Origin: Acidimicrobiales bacterium
GTDB taxonomy: Bacteria > Actinomycetota > Acidimicrobiia > Acidimicrobiales > CADCSY01
Direction: 5' to 3'
NCBI GenBank assembly: GCA_025463335.1
Contig: JAOBWJ010000379.1
Span: 1-43,230 of the forward strand
DNA length: 43,230 nucleotides
Part shown: positions 26,994 to 35,778 of the stretch, piece after piece
Position numbering within the stretch: position 1 is the first letter of the stretch
How the letters are laid out: the number at the start of each line of letters is the position of its first letter
The notes under the pieces: generated by a model
The model's database searches: none
Seen by the model: only the letters and a program-made list of their open reading frames with translations
What the model was told of the DNA's origin: nothing
Translations under genes and position numbers: made by a program

Positions 26994-28417
26994 TGCGCCG
27001 GTACCTTCGCCTCCTCGCCATTCTGGTGCTGCCCGTGCTGGTCGGCGCCGCCTGCGGGTCGCGCCTGCCGGACAAGACGCTCGAGACGATCGACGCCGAG
27101 CTGACTGGCGCTGGCACCCGGCAGGCTGGCTCCGACCAGGCCTTCGCCCCCCGCTCGGGCGAGACCACCGAGGTCGCGCCCGGTGAGGCTCCCGCCGAGC
27201 TGACCACAACTTCCACGACGACCGCTGCCACCGGCGCCGCCTCCGCCCCCGCTGGCGCCGTCGCCACCAACTGTCGCCCGGGAGCCGCCACCAGCCCGGG
27301 TGTCACGCCGGGTGAGATCAAGGTCGCGTCGATCGTCACCGACTCTGGTCCGCTGCCCGGTGCGACCGAGGGTTCCTACCGAGGGGCCGCCGCCTACTTC
27401 GCCATGGTCAACTCGCAGGGCGGCGTGTGCGGTCGCAAGCTCACGCTGGTCAAGGGCGACGACGGCCTCGACCCGGCCCGTGCCCGCGGCGAGTTCCTCC
27501 GCCTCGAACCCAAGGTGCTCGGCTTCGTGGGCTCCTACTCGGTGGCCGACTCCGGCTACGTCGACCTGATCGAGAAGTCGAAGGTGCCCTACGTCGGGCT
27601 CCCCATCGACCCGTCGGGCCGCAGGCTGGCGAACGTCTTCCCGAAGACCCGGGAGGACATCATCAACACCGGCCCATTCGCCTGGTGGAAGCAGCAGCAC
27701 CCGAAGGTCACCAAGGCCGCCATCCTCTTCGCCGATGTCGGCGGCGTGGCGGCCAACATCGATGGCACGGCCAAGGCCATGCAGAAGGCAGGCTTCCAGC
27801 TCGTCGAGCCGCCGATCGCCGTGGGTGTGGCCGACCCCGATTACACCGGCCAGGTCCGCAACCTGCAGGACAAGGGCGTCGAGTTCGTCTACCTGTTCGC
27901 CTTCGAGGTGAACATGCACGTGCGCTTCAACCGCAACATGCGCCAACAGCGTTACGAACCCGAGATCAAGGGCTCGAACGTCGCCTTCAACGACCGCTTC
28001 TCGAAGCTGTTGAAGACGGATGGCGACGGGTGGGAGAACAACCTCGCCTACCTGCCGTTCCTCGACCCCGGCGAGGCGAAGCGGTCGAAGCCGGTCGCCG
28101 ACTTCCTGGCCTGGAACCAGCGGGTGTTCCCCGGCTCGCAGCTCGACCTGTTCAACGTCGCCGGCTGGGGCCGGGCGGCGATGTTCGTGGAGGCGCTGCG
28201 CAAGGCCGGCGGGGAGGTGAACCGGACCTCGCTGCTCCAAAGCCTCGGGCAGGTGCCGGTCTACGACGACGGCGGCATCGGCGTGAAGATCGCCCAGCCT
28301 TCGGGTGCCATCGACCGGTGCTTCGTGATGGCCCGCCACGAGGGCGGCAGTTGGAAGCGGAAACACCCGGCCAACGGCTACGAGTGCGGCCTCGGTGAGA
28401 CGTTGAAGTTCAAGTAG
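26993..28417 (+). CDS. ABC transporter substrate-binding lipoprotein (Peripla_BP_6/LivJ-like)
   Basis: Lipobox-like VLVGAAC; PGVTPGEIKVASIVTDSGPLPG...VSGYS/periplasmic-binding pattern; TGATG coupling with livG-like gene. Confidence 0.9.
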   Translation: MRRYLRLLAILVLPVLVGAACGSRLPDKTLETIDAELTGAGTRQAGSDQAFAPRSGETTEVAPGEAPAELTTTSTTTAATGAASAPAGAVATNCRPGAATSPGVTPGEIKVASIVTDSGPLPGATEGSYRGAAAYFAMVNSQGGVCGRKLTLVKGDDGLDPARARGEFLRLEPKVLGFVGSYSVADSGYVDLIEKSKVPYVGLPIDPSGRRLANVFPKTREDIINTGPFAWWKQQHPKVTKAAILFADVGGVAANIDGTAKAMQKAGFQLVEPPIAVGVADPDYTGQVRNLQDKGVEFVYLFAFEVNMHVRFNRNMRQQRYEPEIKGSNVAFNDRFSKLLKTDGDGWENNLAYLPFLDPGEAKRSKPVADFLAWNQRVFPGSQLDLFNVAGWGRAAMFVEALRKAGGEVNRTSLLQSLGQVPVYDDGGIGVKIAQPSGAIDRCFVMARHEGGSWKRKHPANGYECGLGETLKFK

Positions 28418-30382
28418 ATGGACGTCGAGAAGCTCTTCGTCTTCCTCACCATCGGCGTCAGCGTCAGCGCGATCTACGCGGTGTCGGCCACAGGCCTGGT
28501 CGTCACCTACATCACGTCCGGCGTGTTCAACTTCGCCCACGGCGCCATCGGCATGTTCCTGGCGTTCGTCTACTGGGAGCTGAGCGTCAACCAGGGATGG
28601 CCGGTCCCCTTGGCGCTGGCCGTCACCCTCCTGGTGATCGCCCCGGCCATCGGTGTGGCCCTCGACGTCCTGGTCATGCGCCGGCTGGTCCAGGGAGCGT
28701 CGTTGGCAACCAAGCTGGTGGTCACGCTCGCCCTCCTGGTCGTGTTCCAGGGGGCGGTCCTCGGCATCTGGGGCGTCGAGCTGCGGACGCTGCCCGCGTT
28801 CCTGGAGGGCCGGCAGTACTCCCTCGCCGGGCTCCAGATCACGTACCACCAGACGATCACGGTGCTCGCCGCCCTCGTCGTGGCGTTCGGCCTCCGATTC
28901 CTCTTCAAGCGCACCCGACTCGGCGTGGCCATGCGGGCCGTCGTCGACAACCCCGAGCTGTGCGCCGTGAAGGGCCTGAGCCCGAACGTGGTGACGGCGG
29001 CGTCCTGGGCCATGGGGTCGTCGCTGGCCGGTCTGGCCGCCATCCTCATCGCCCCCGGCCTGAACCTCGAGGTCAACACGCTGAGCCTGCTCGTCGTATC
29101 GGCGTACGCGGCGGCGGTGGTCGGCCGGCTCCAGAGCCTGCCGGCCACGTTCGTCGGTGCGCTCATCCTCGGTGTGAGCGGCGAGCTGGTCGGGGCCTAC
29201 GTGCCCGCCGGCAACGAGTGGCTGGCCAACCTCCGTCCGGCCCTCCCGTTCGTCCTGCTTTTCGTGGCCCTCTTGGTGCGCAGCGAGACGCGCCTGCCGG
29301 AGAAGTTGAAGACCCACGCCGAGCCGGCGCCACCGCCCCTTCGCACCGGCATCGTCCTCGGGGGCCTCGCCGTGGGCGTGGCCCTCACCGTGTCCGGCGG
29401 CCTGTCGCCGTTCCAACTGCTGATCGGCTCCAAGGGGCTGATCTTCGCCTGCATCGTGCTCAGCCTGGTGCTGCTCACCGGCCTGTCGGGTCAGGTGTCG
29501 CTCATGCAGATGTCGTTCGTCGGCATCGGTGCCGTGCTGGTCGGCAAGCTGCCCGAAGCGTTCCCCTATCCGGTGGCGCTCGCGGTCGCCGGCCTGGTGA
29601 CCGGGCTGGTCGGCGTGCTCGTGGCCCTCCCGGCCGTCAGGTTGCGAGGCATCTACATCGCCCTGTCGACCTTGGCGTTCGCCATCCTCATGGACAAGAT
29701 CGTGTTCGGGAACCGCGACGTGCTGGGCGGTGGCACCACCCTCGCCGTCGAGCGCCCGAACGTCTTCGGCCTCGACTTCTCGAGTGAGCGGGCGCTGTTC
29801 GTCGTGCTCGCGGTGGTGGCCGTGGTGTTCGCCAACCTCTTCCTCATCGTGCGGCGCAGTCGCTTCGGACGGCTGCTCACCGCGGTCCGGGACGCCCCGA
29901 ACGCCTGCCAGACGCTGGGCATGGACGTGACCAGGGCCAAGCTCAAGGTGTTCTTCCTGTCGGCGACCATGGCCGGGGTCGCCGGTGCCTTCTTCGGCGG
30001 CCTGCAGTCCCGCGTCGGCCAGCTCGACTTCCTCTACTTCCGATCGCTGACCGTGCTGCTGGTGGCGACCATCTTCGGCATCACCAGCGTGTCGGGCGCC
30101 TTCCTCGGGGCGGCGTTCTTCGTGGTGCTGCCGGAGCTGACGCGCAACGCCGACTCGGCCGGCGGCCAGGCGCTGCAACCGCTGATCATCGGCCTGCTGG
30201 CCATCCTCACCGCCCGGCGCCCCGAAGGCCTGGCCGGTCGGCTGCGGGCCGCCCTACGCCCGGCCCTGCGTCGGGTCATCGGGTTCCGGCCCGTGGCCAG
30301 CCGGCCGGAGCTGCCCATCGAGCTGTCGACCACGCCGGAGATCGACATCCGGGAGGTGGGGACCGTTGGCGCTGCTCGATGA
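28418..30382 (+). CDS. Fused LivH-LivM-like ABC transporter permease (654 aa)
   Basis: LivH half GLVVTYITSGVFNFAHGAIGMFLAFVYW; LivM half LTGLSGQVSLMQMSFVGIGAVLVGKL...AVRLRGIYIALSTLAFAILMDKIVF; single uninterrupted ORF. Confidence 0.93.
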   Translation: MDVEKLFVFLTIGVSVSAIYAVSATGLVVTYITSGVFNFAHGAIGMFLAFVYWELSVNQGWPVPLALAVTLLVIAPAIGVALDVLVMRRLVQGASLATKLVVTLALLVVFQGAVLGIWGVELRTLPAFLEGRQYSLAGLQITYHQTITVLAALVVAFGLRFLFKRTRLGVAMRAVVDNPELCAVKGLSPNVVTAASWAMGSSLAGLAAILIAPGLNLEVNTLSLLVVSAYAAAVVGRLQSLPATFVGALILGVSGELVGAYVPAGNEWLANLRPALPFVLLFVALLVRSETRLPEKLKTHAEPAPPPLRTGIVLGGLAVGVALTVSGGLSPFQLLIGSKGLIFACIVLSLVLLTGLSGQVSLMQMSFVGIGAVLVGKLPEAFPYPVALAVAGLVTGLVGVLVALPAVRLRGIYIALSTLAFAILMDKIVFGNRDVLGGGTTLAVERPNVFGLDFSSERALFVVLAVVAVVFANLFLIVRRSRFGRLLTAVRDAPNACQTLGMDVTRAKLKVFFLSATMAGVAGAFFGGLQSRVGQLDFLYFRSLTVLLVATIFGITSVSGAFLGAAFFVVLPELTRNADSAGGQALQPLIIGLLAILTARRPEGLAGRLRAALRPALRRVIGFRPVASRPELPIELSTTPEIDIREVGTVGAAR

Positions 30383-31100
30383 GACCCTGATCGAGACGCC
30401 GCTGCTCGAGCTGCGAGGCGTGCGGGCCGGTTACGGCGGCGTCGAGGCCCTCCACGGCATCGACCTGACCGTGCCGGGCGGCTCGATGGTGGCCCTGCTC
30501 GGGCCCAACGGTGCCGGCAAGACCACCACGCTGCGAGTGGTCAGCGGGCTGGTGACGCCCACCGCCGGCAGCGTGCAGCTGGAAGGCAACGAGGTGGCCG
30601 GGGCGTCGACCGTGGCCCTGGCCCGCGCCGGTGTGTGCCTGATCCCCGAGGGGCGGGGCATCTTCCCGAACCTCACCGTGCGGGAGAACCTCCTGATGGA
30701 CACCTACGCCGCCGGGCGCAGCGTGAGCCAGGTCGAGGAGGTCGCCTACGCCCGGTTCCCACGGCTGGGGGAGCGGCGCGGCCAGGTGGCCGGGACGATG
30801 TCGGGCGGTGAGCAACAGATGCTCGCCCTGTCGCGGGCCCTCTCCAGTGATCCCGCCCTCCTGCTCCTCGACGAGCTGTCGATGGGCTTGGCGCCGCTGA
30901 TCGTCGAGGAGCTCTTCGCCGTCGTCCACGATCTGACGACGACTGGCGTGACGATCCTCGTCGTCGAGCAGTTCGCGAGCGTCGTGCTGGACGTCGCCGA
31001 CCACGTGGTCGTGATGGCCCAGGGGACCGTGCGCCTCGAGGGTCGCCCCGACGACGTGCGGGACGCCCTGTCAGCCGCGTACCTCGGAGGTGAGGGTTGA
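30366..31100 (+). CDS. livF: Branched-chain amino acid-type ABC transporter ATP-binding protein (LivF-like)
   Basis: GPNGAGKTTTLRVVSGLV, IPEGRGIFPNLTVRENL, MSGGEQQMLALSRAL, LLLLDELSMGLAP; TTG start overlapping permease end. Confidence 0.93.
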   Translation: MALLDETLIETPLLELRGVRAGYGGVEALHGIDLTVPGGSMVALLGPNGAGKTTTLRVVSGLVTPTAGSVQLEGNEVAGASTVALARAGVCLIPEGRGIFPNLTVRENLLMDTYAAGRSVSQVEEVAYARFPRLGERRGQVAGTMSGGEQQMLALSRALSSDPALLLLDELSMGLAPLIVEELFAVVHDLTTTGVTILVVEQFASVVLDVADHVVVMAQGTVRLEGRPDDVRDALSAAYLGGEG

Positions 31101-32317
31101 AGCGCATGCTGGTGGCGTTCGCGGTGGTCGCCGTGGCGCTGGGGATGACCCCGGTGGCCGGTGCCCAGGACGCCGAGGAGGAGCTCGCCGGCTACGTCGG
31201 CATGGCCTCCGGCGCCGCCTTCTCGCTCCAACCGATCTTCCCCGGGCTCCTGCCCACGGGCGACGCCCCGTTCGAGGTGACCGGCGGCCTCACCGCCGCC
31301 AACGTGAAGTCCGGCGGCAACGCCTACGGGCAGGCAGCCGCGCTGTGGCCGGGCTCCGCCGCCGCCAACCTCGGGCCCCTCCTCGGCACCGCAGCCGGCC
31401 AGCCCATCTTCACCGAGCTGATCCCGCCCTATCCGCTGGCGGTCGACGCCAACCAGGACGAGGGCGAGCAGTCGCAGGGCGCGCCGCCCGGGCCGCTCCT
31501 GCGGGCCAAGGGCGAGGCGGGCGCGTCGGACGCCACATCCAGCGCCGGTGGCCTCGACGTCCCCGGCATCGTGCACGCCGATGCGGTGACGTCGACCAGC
31601 CGGACCGCGGTGGAGGGCCGCCTGCTGATCTCGGAGGCCGCCGTCACCCTGACCGGGGTGGTGCTCGGCGACGGCGCCGTCACCATCGACTCGCTCAAGA
31701 CCGTGGCCCGGGCCACGAGCGACGGTGACCACAGCACCTCCACCGGATCCACTGTCCTGTCGGGGCTCGAGATCGCCGGCCGGGCCGCCGAGCTCTCGGA
31801 GAAGGGCCTGACGTCGGCCGGGCTGCCGGTGGCGATCCTGGAGAAGGCGCTGGATGACGCCGGCCTGACGGTGTCGATCACCGAGGCCGGTGGCAGCGCC
31901 GACGGTGGCAGCGCCGATCGCGTTTCGTCGGGCCTGGTCGTCACTCTCGTGAACCCGGCGGCCGCCGCCAACCCGCAGTTCGAGGGCAGCAAGTTCGTCC
32001 TCCTACTCGGCCCCACTGCGGTGGGTGCCCTGGCCAGCCCGCCGTTCGACTTCGAGTTCGTCGACCAGCTCCCGCTCGCCGGTGTCGACTCCGGCGGGGG
32101 CTTCAGCACCGTCGCCAGCACCGTGACCGACACGTTCGCCGGCGGCGGTACCCCGGCCGGCACCGCGACGCCGATCGCCTTCGAGCCGGCCCGCCGGGTC
32201 CTCGACGGGGTCGGCGGTGTCTCGGCCGGCCTGCTGCTCGGCCTGCTGCTCGTGACCGTCCTCGGCGCCCGGTGGCTGAGCCGGTACGTCCGCCGGCTCG
32301 TCTCCATCGAGGAGTGA
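31097..32317 (+). CDS. Secreted/membrane-anchored protein of unknown function, operonic with Liv genes
   Basis: Signal peptide MLVAFAVVAVALGMTPVAGAQ; C-terminal TM GVSAGLLLGLLLVTVLGARWLSRYVRRL; TTG start overlaps livF-like stop with GGAGG RBS. Confidence 0.75.
   Translation: MKRMLVAFAVVAVALGMTPVAGAQDAEEELAGYVGMASGAAFSLQPIFPGLLPTGDAPFEVTGGLTAANVKSGGNAYGQAAALWPGSAAANLGPLLGTAAGQPIFTELIPPYPLAVDANQDEGEQSQGAPPGPLLRAKGEAGASDATSSAGGLDVPGIVHADAVTSTSRTAVEGRLLISEAAVTLTGVVLGDGAVTIDSLKTVARATSDGDHSTSTGSTVLSGLEIAGRAAELSEKGLTSAGLPVAILEKALDDAGLTVSITEAGGSADGGSADRVSSGLVVTLVNPAAAANPQFEGSKFVLLLGPTAVGALASPPFDFEFVDQLPLAGVDSGGGFSTVASTVTDTFAGGGTPAGTATPIAFEPARRVLDGVGGVSAGLLLGLLLVTVLGARWLSRYVRRLVSIEE
31889..31918 (+). 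repeat. 15-bp tandem duplication (GGTGGCAGCGCCGAC/T), encoding GGSAD-GGSAD
   Basis: Two adjacent copies differing at the last base. Confidence 0.85.
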
Positions 32318-32321
32318 CCCC

Positions 32322-32732
32322 ATGACCTCCGTTCCCATCGACACCACGACCGAGCTGCGGGTCGACGCCCGCCGGGCCCGCTTCCGAGAGGCCGTGAGCG
32401 CGCTGTCGACCCGCGCCCGCTCGGGCGACCTGCTGCGCATGCTCGTGCTTCCGGCCAGCACCCTGGTCGTGGTCGGCTTCGGCCTCATGCTGCTCGGGTG
32501 GTGGGGTGCCGCGCACACCCACCGACAGATCGAACAGATTCCCTACCTCATCTCGGGTGGGCTGATCGGCCTCGGGCTGGCCATGCTCGGGGGCCTGCTC
32601 CTGGCCACGGCGGTCTGGATGGCCGGCCTGCAGCGGATGCGCCAGCAGTCCGACGAGCGCAGCCGGGCCCAGCTGGCCGAGCTCATCGCCGCCATGCCCC
32701 AGCCAGCGCCTGCACGGTCGAAGCGCACGTGA
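32322..32732 (+). CDS. Small membrane protein of unknown function (2 TM)
   Basis: MLVLPASTLVVVGFGLMLLGWWGA and YLISGGLIGLGLAMLGGLLLATAVWMAG segments; operon position. Confidence 0.75.
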   Translation: MTSVPIDTTTELRVDARRARFREAVSALSTRARSGDLLRMLVLPASTLVVVGFGLMLLGWWGAAHTHRQIEQIPYLISGGLIGLGLAMLGGLLLATAVWMAGLQRMRQQSDERSRAQLAELIAAMPQPAPARSKRT

Positions 32733-34069
32733 CCGAAGCGGGCCAAGGCGCCGCGATCACGACGGTCGCCGGCCCCACCATCAACAGGTCGGACCGCCGT
32801 CGCTGGATTCCTGATCTCGGGGGAGCGTCGGCCACGCCGTTGCTGGTGCTCTTCGGCTTGAACCTGGTCGACGAGTTCGACCGTGTGGCCTTCGCCACCC
32901 TGACGCCCGAGATCCGGGAGACGTTCGGGCTGGCCGACGCCCAGATCGTCGCCGTGGGCGCCCTGTCGGCCGTCTTCATCCTCGTGGGCGCCCTACCCCT
33001 CGGCTACCTGGGCGACCGGTACCCCCGCACCCGAATCGCCGGTGTGGCCGGGATCGTGTGGGGCTCGATGGCCGTGCTCTTGGGGCTGGCGTGGGCGGTG
33101 CCGGTCCTGTTCGTCGCCAAGCTGTTCGGCGGGACGGCCCGGACGTCGAACGAGGTGGTGCACCCGAGCCTGCTCGCCGACTACTACGCACCGACCGTCC
33201 AGCCCAAGGTCTTCCAGCTCCACCGCCTCGCCACCCCGCTCGGCGCCGGGTCCGGCCTCCTCATCGGCGGGCTGGGCGCCCTCGTCGGTTGGCGCCTCAC
33301 GTTCGTGCTCGCCGCCGTGCCGACGTTCGTCCTCCTGTCGTTCCTGCTCAAGCTCCACGAGCCTCGGCGCGGCGGCAGCCTGGACCTGTTCGCCGACGAC
33401 CAACCCGAGGCGCCGCCGCTGAGCTTCCGCGAGGCGCAGCGCTCGCTGTTCGCGGTGCGGACGCTGCGCCGGTGCTGGATGGGCGGGTTCTTCCTCGGCG
33501 TGGCCTTCATCGCCAACGCCCAGCTGCTCTCGCTGTTCTTCGAGCACGTGCACGGCTTCGGGCCGTTCCAGCGGGGCGTCGTTCAGTTCGCCTACGGCAG
33601 CGGCACCATCCTCGGGATCGTGCTCGGCGCACGCGCTGCCGGCCGGGCCGCCGGGTCGGGCAGGTTCGATCGCCTCACCTACGTGATCGGCGGCTCGTTC
33701 CTCACCAGTGCCGCCGCCCTGCTCGGCATGGCCCTGACGCCGTGGGCGCCCGGCGGCGTGATCCTGGTGTTCGTGCTCGGCATCGGGCTCGGCGTCTACC
33801 AGCCGGCGTTCTATCCGCTGGTCGCCCGGATCGTGCACCCCCAGATCAAGACCCAGGCGTACGGCTGGACGCTGCTGTTCGTCGGCTTCGGCGCCATCCT
33901 GGCCATCCCGCTGGCCCGTTTCGGCGAGCACGGGAGCTATCGGGTTGCCTTCGCCATCCTGGCCGGGCTCATCGCCATGGGTGCCCTGATCATCGCTTCG
34001 GCGTCACGCCGGGTGGTGGCCGACATCGAGCGGGCTGACACGGCCGCGTTCAGCCCGCCGGCGAACTGA
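32729..34069 (+). CDS. Major facilitator superfamily transporter
   Basis: GALPLGYLGDRYPRTRIAG motif, about 12 TM segments; GTG start overlapping upstream stop. Confidence 0.9.
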   Translation: MTEAGQGAAITTVAGPTINRSDRRRWIPDLGGASATPLLVLFGLNLVDEFDRVAFATLTPEIRETFGLADAQIVAVGALSAVFILVGALPLGYLGDRYPRTRIAGVAGIVWGSMAVLLGLAWAVPVLFVAKLFGGTARTSNEVVHPSLLADYYAPTVQPKVFQLHRLATPLGAGSGLLIGGLGALVGWRLTFVLAAVPTFVLLSFLLKLHEPRRGGSLDLFADDQPEAPPLSFREAQRSLFAVRTLRRCWMGGFFLGVAFIANAQLLSLFFEHVHGFGPFQRGVVQFAYGSGTILGIVLGARAAGRAAGSGRFDRLTYVIGGSFLTSAAALLGMALTPWAPGGVILVFVLGIGLGVYQPAFYPLVARIVHPQIKTQAYGWTLLFVGFGAILAIPLARFGEHGSYRVAFAILAGLIAMGALIIASASRRVVADIERADTAAFSPPAN

Positions 34070-34117
34070 CCGGCCGGGAGGGTCACGGCGGCGGCCGAGG
34101 GAGGTACGGTCCGGCCC

Positions 34118-34576
34118 ATGGCTCTCACCGTGCTCGACGGCCCCCAGGCCGTCCTCGACGCCACCGGCACCCACCTCGGCTTCAGTGACTGGCTGGAGAT
34201 CACCCAGGAGCGGGTCGACCTGTTCGCCGAGGCCACGGGCGACCATCAATGGATCCACGTCGACCCGACGAAGGCCAAAGACGGGCCCTTCGGCGGCACC
34301 ATCGCCCACGGCTACCTGACGCTCTCACTGTCGAACCTGTTCCTGCCCCAGATCGTGGAGATCACCGGCTTCTCCATGGGGATCAACTACGGGGCCAACA
34401 AGGTCCGCTTCCCCGCGCCGGTGCCGGTCGGATCCAAGGTTCGCGGCGGCGCTGAGCTGCTGGCCGTGGAGGAGATCCCCGGCGGGCTTCAGACCACGGT
34501 GCTCATCGCCATCGAGATCGACGGTGGCACCAAGCCGGCCTGCGTCATCGAGTCGATCTCCCGCTACCTCGTCTGA
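34118..34576 (+). CDS. MaoC-family (R)-specific enoyl-CoA hydratase
   Basis: FAEATGDHQWIHVDPTKAKDGPFGGTIAHGYLTLSL hydratase-2 motif. Confidence 0.93.
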   Translation: MALTVLDGPQAVLDATGTHLGFSDWLEITQERVDLFAEATGDHQWIHVDPTKAKDGPFGGTIAHGYLTLSLSNLFLPQIVEITGFSMGINYGANKVRFPAPVPVGSKVRGGAELLAVEEIPGGLQTTVLIAIEIDGGTKPACVIESISRYLV

Positions 34577-34578
34577 CA

Positions 34579-34606
34579 CCACGTTTCCCCCGGCCGGGGG
34601 TTGTGG
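34579..34606. terminator. Hairpin CCAC-GTTT-CCCCC-GGCC-GGGGG-TT-GTGG downstream of maoC-like gene
   Basis: Perfect CCCCC/GGGGG stem plus outer CCAC/GTGG pairing immediately after the stop codon. Confidence 0.7.
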
Positions 34607-34663
34607 AACGGTTCACGCGGACGCGCGTTCGGTCAAGAGGTTGCGTCCGGACAGCGAGGGGCC

Positions 34664-35776
34664 ATGCCCGAGCAGATGCTCACCCGACAGACCACGTTCG
34701 CGTGGCTCGGGCTGCTGGCGTCCTCGGCCCACGCCGATCCCAACGATCCGGAGTTCGAGGCCCTGGCGAGGAGTTGCCCGTTCCCGGTGGGGGTGGTCGA
34801 CCTGGCCGGGCGCCGGCTGGTCACCGGCAGCCCCCGGCTCCTCTCGGTGCTCGGCATCGACGGCGAGGATCCGGCGTCGGTCGACCTCCGGGTCCTGGTG
34901 GGAAAGGGCCACCTGCTCGACGCCCTCCTCGACCTGGTCGCCGAGGGGGCCATCGACAGCTACGTGGCCCGGCGCCGGCTCCACCGACCGCACGGGGAGC
35001 CGCTGGAGGCCGACAGCTGGGTCACTGGCTGGCACCTTCGCGACCGGGGGCTCGCCCTGTGGCTGGTGGCGCCACTCGAGGAGGTGGACACAGGTGACTC
35101 GCTGCCCACGCCGGAGTCCTGGCCCACCAGCCTTGCCGGCGTCGCCATTGGCACGTTCGACTCCGACTGGCGGGTGGAGCGGGTGAGCGTCGGCATCGAG
35201 CGCCTGCTCGGCCGTCCGGCGGAGCAGGTGCGCAACGCCCGCTTCATCGATCTGATCGAAGAGCGCGATCGGCCTCGCTTCCTGGGCGCCGTGGGCCGGG
35301 CCATCGCCGACCAGGCCGGGGTCTCGACCGATCTGCGGTTGTCCGCCGAGGAGGGCGGCCAGCGGAGGGTGCACGTGCTCGTCGTTCCGCTGATCGACGA
35401 GCGCCTCCGGTTCGGCTTCGCCATCGCCAACCACCTCGACGTCGGCCACGACGCCGCTGCCCGCATCTCCACCCTCGAGCAGCACCTCTGGCGCATCGCT
35501 CGGGAGGTCGAGGAGGCGGGGGTCGTGCACGGCTTCGACCGCGTGCCCGACCCGGCGGCGGTGCCGGGCCTGGAAGGGCTGTCCGGCCGCCAGTGGGAGG
35601 TCCTCACCCGGCTGCTTCGGGGTGAGCGGCCGCCAGGGATCGCCAAGTCCCTGTTCGTCAGTCAGAGCACGGTCCGGAACCACCTCACCGCCATCTTCCG
35701 GAAGCTGGGCGTCAACTCCCAGGAAGAGCTGCTCGAGCTCCTGCACGGATCGGCAGACGCGCGGCCATTGAGCTGA
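34664..35776 (+). CDS. PAS-domain LuxR-family transcriptional regulator
   Basis: C-terminal HTH LSGRQWEVLTRLLRGERPPGIAKSLFVSQSTVRNHLTAIFRKLGVNSQEELLELL; PAS-like ERLLGRPAEQVRNARFIDLIEERDRPRFLGAV. Confidence 0.88.
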   Translation: MPEQMLTRQTTFAWLGLLASSAHADPNDPEFEALARSCPFPVGVVDLAGRRLVTGSPRLLSVLGIDGEDPASVDLRVLVGKGHLLDALLDLVAEGAIDSYVARRRLHRPHGEPLEADSWVTGWHLRDRGLALWLVAPLEEVDTGDSLPTPESWPTSLAGVAIGTFDSDWRVERVSVGIERLLGRPAEQVRNARFIDLIEERDRPRFLGAVGRAIADQAGVSTDLRLSAEEGGQRRVHVLVVPLIDERLRFGFAIANHLDVGHDAAARISTLEQHLWRIAREVEEAGVVHGFDRVPDPAAVPGLEGLSGRQWEVLTRLLRGERPPGIAKSLFVSQSTVRNHLTAIFRKLGVNSQEELLELLHGSADARPLS

Positions 35777-35778
35777 GG

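Noticed and set aside
26579-30178. 1199-aa minus-strand ORF (also 781 aa at 2320-4665, 899 aa at 14186-16885)
   Set aside because: Antisense to well-supported conserved genes; compositionally biased His/Arg/Gly/Asp-rich translation typical of high-GC shadow ORFs.
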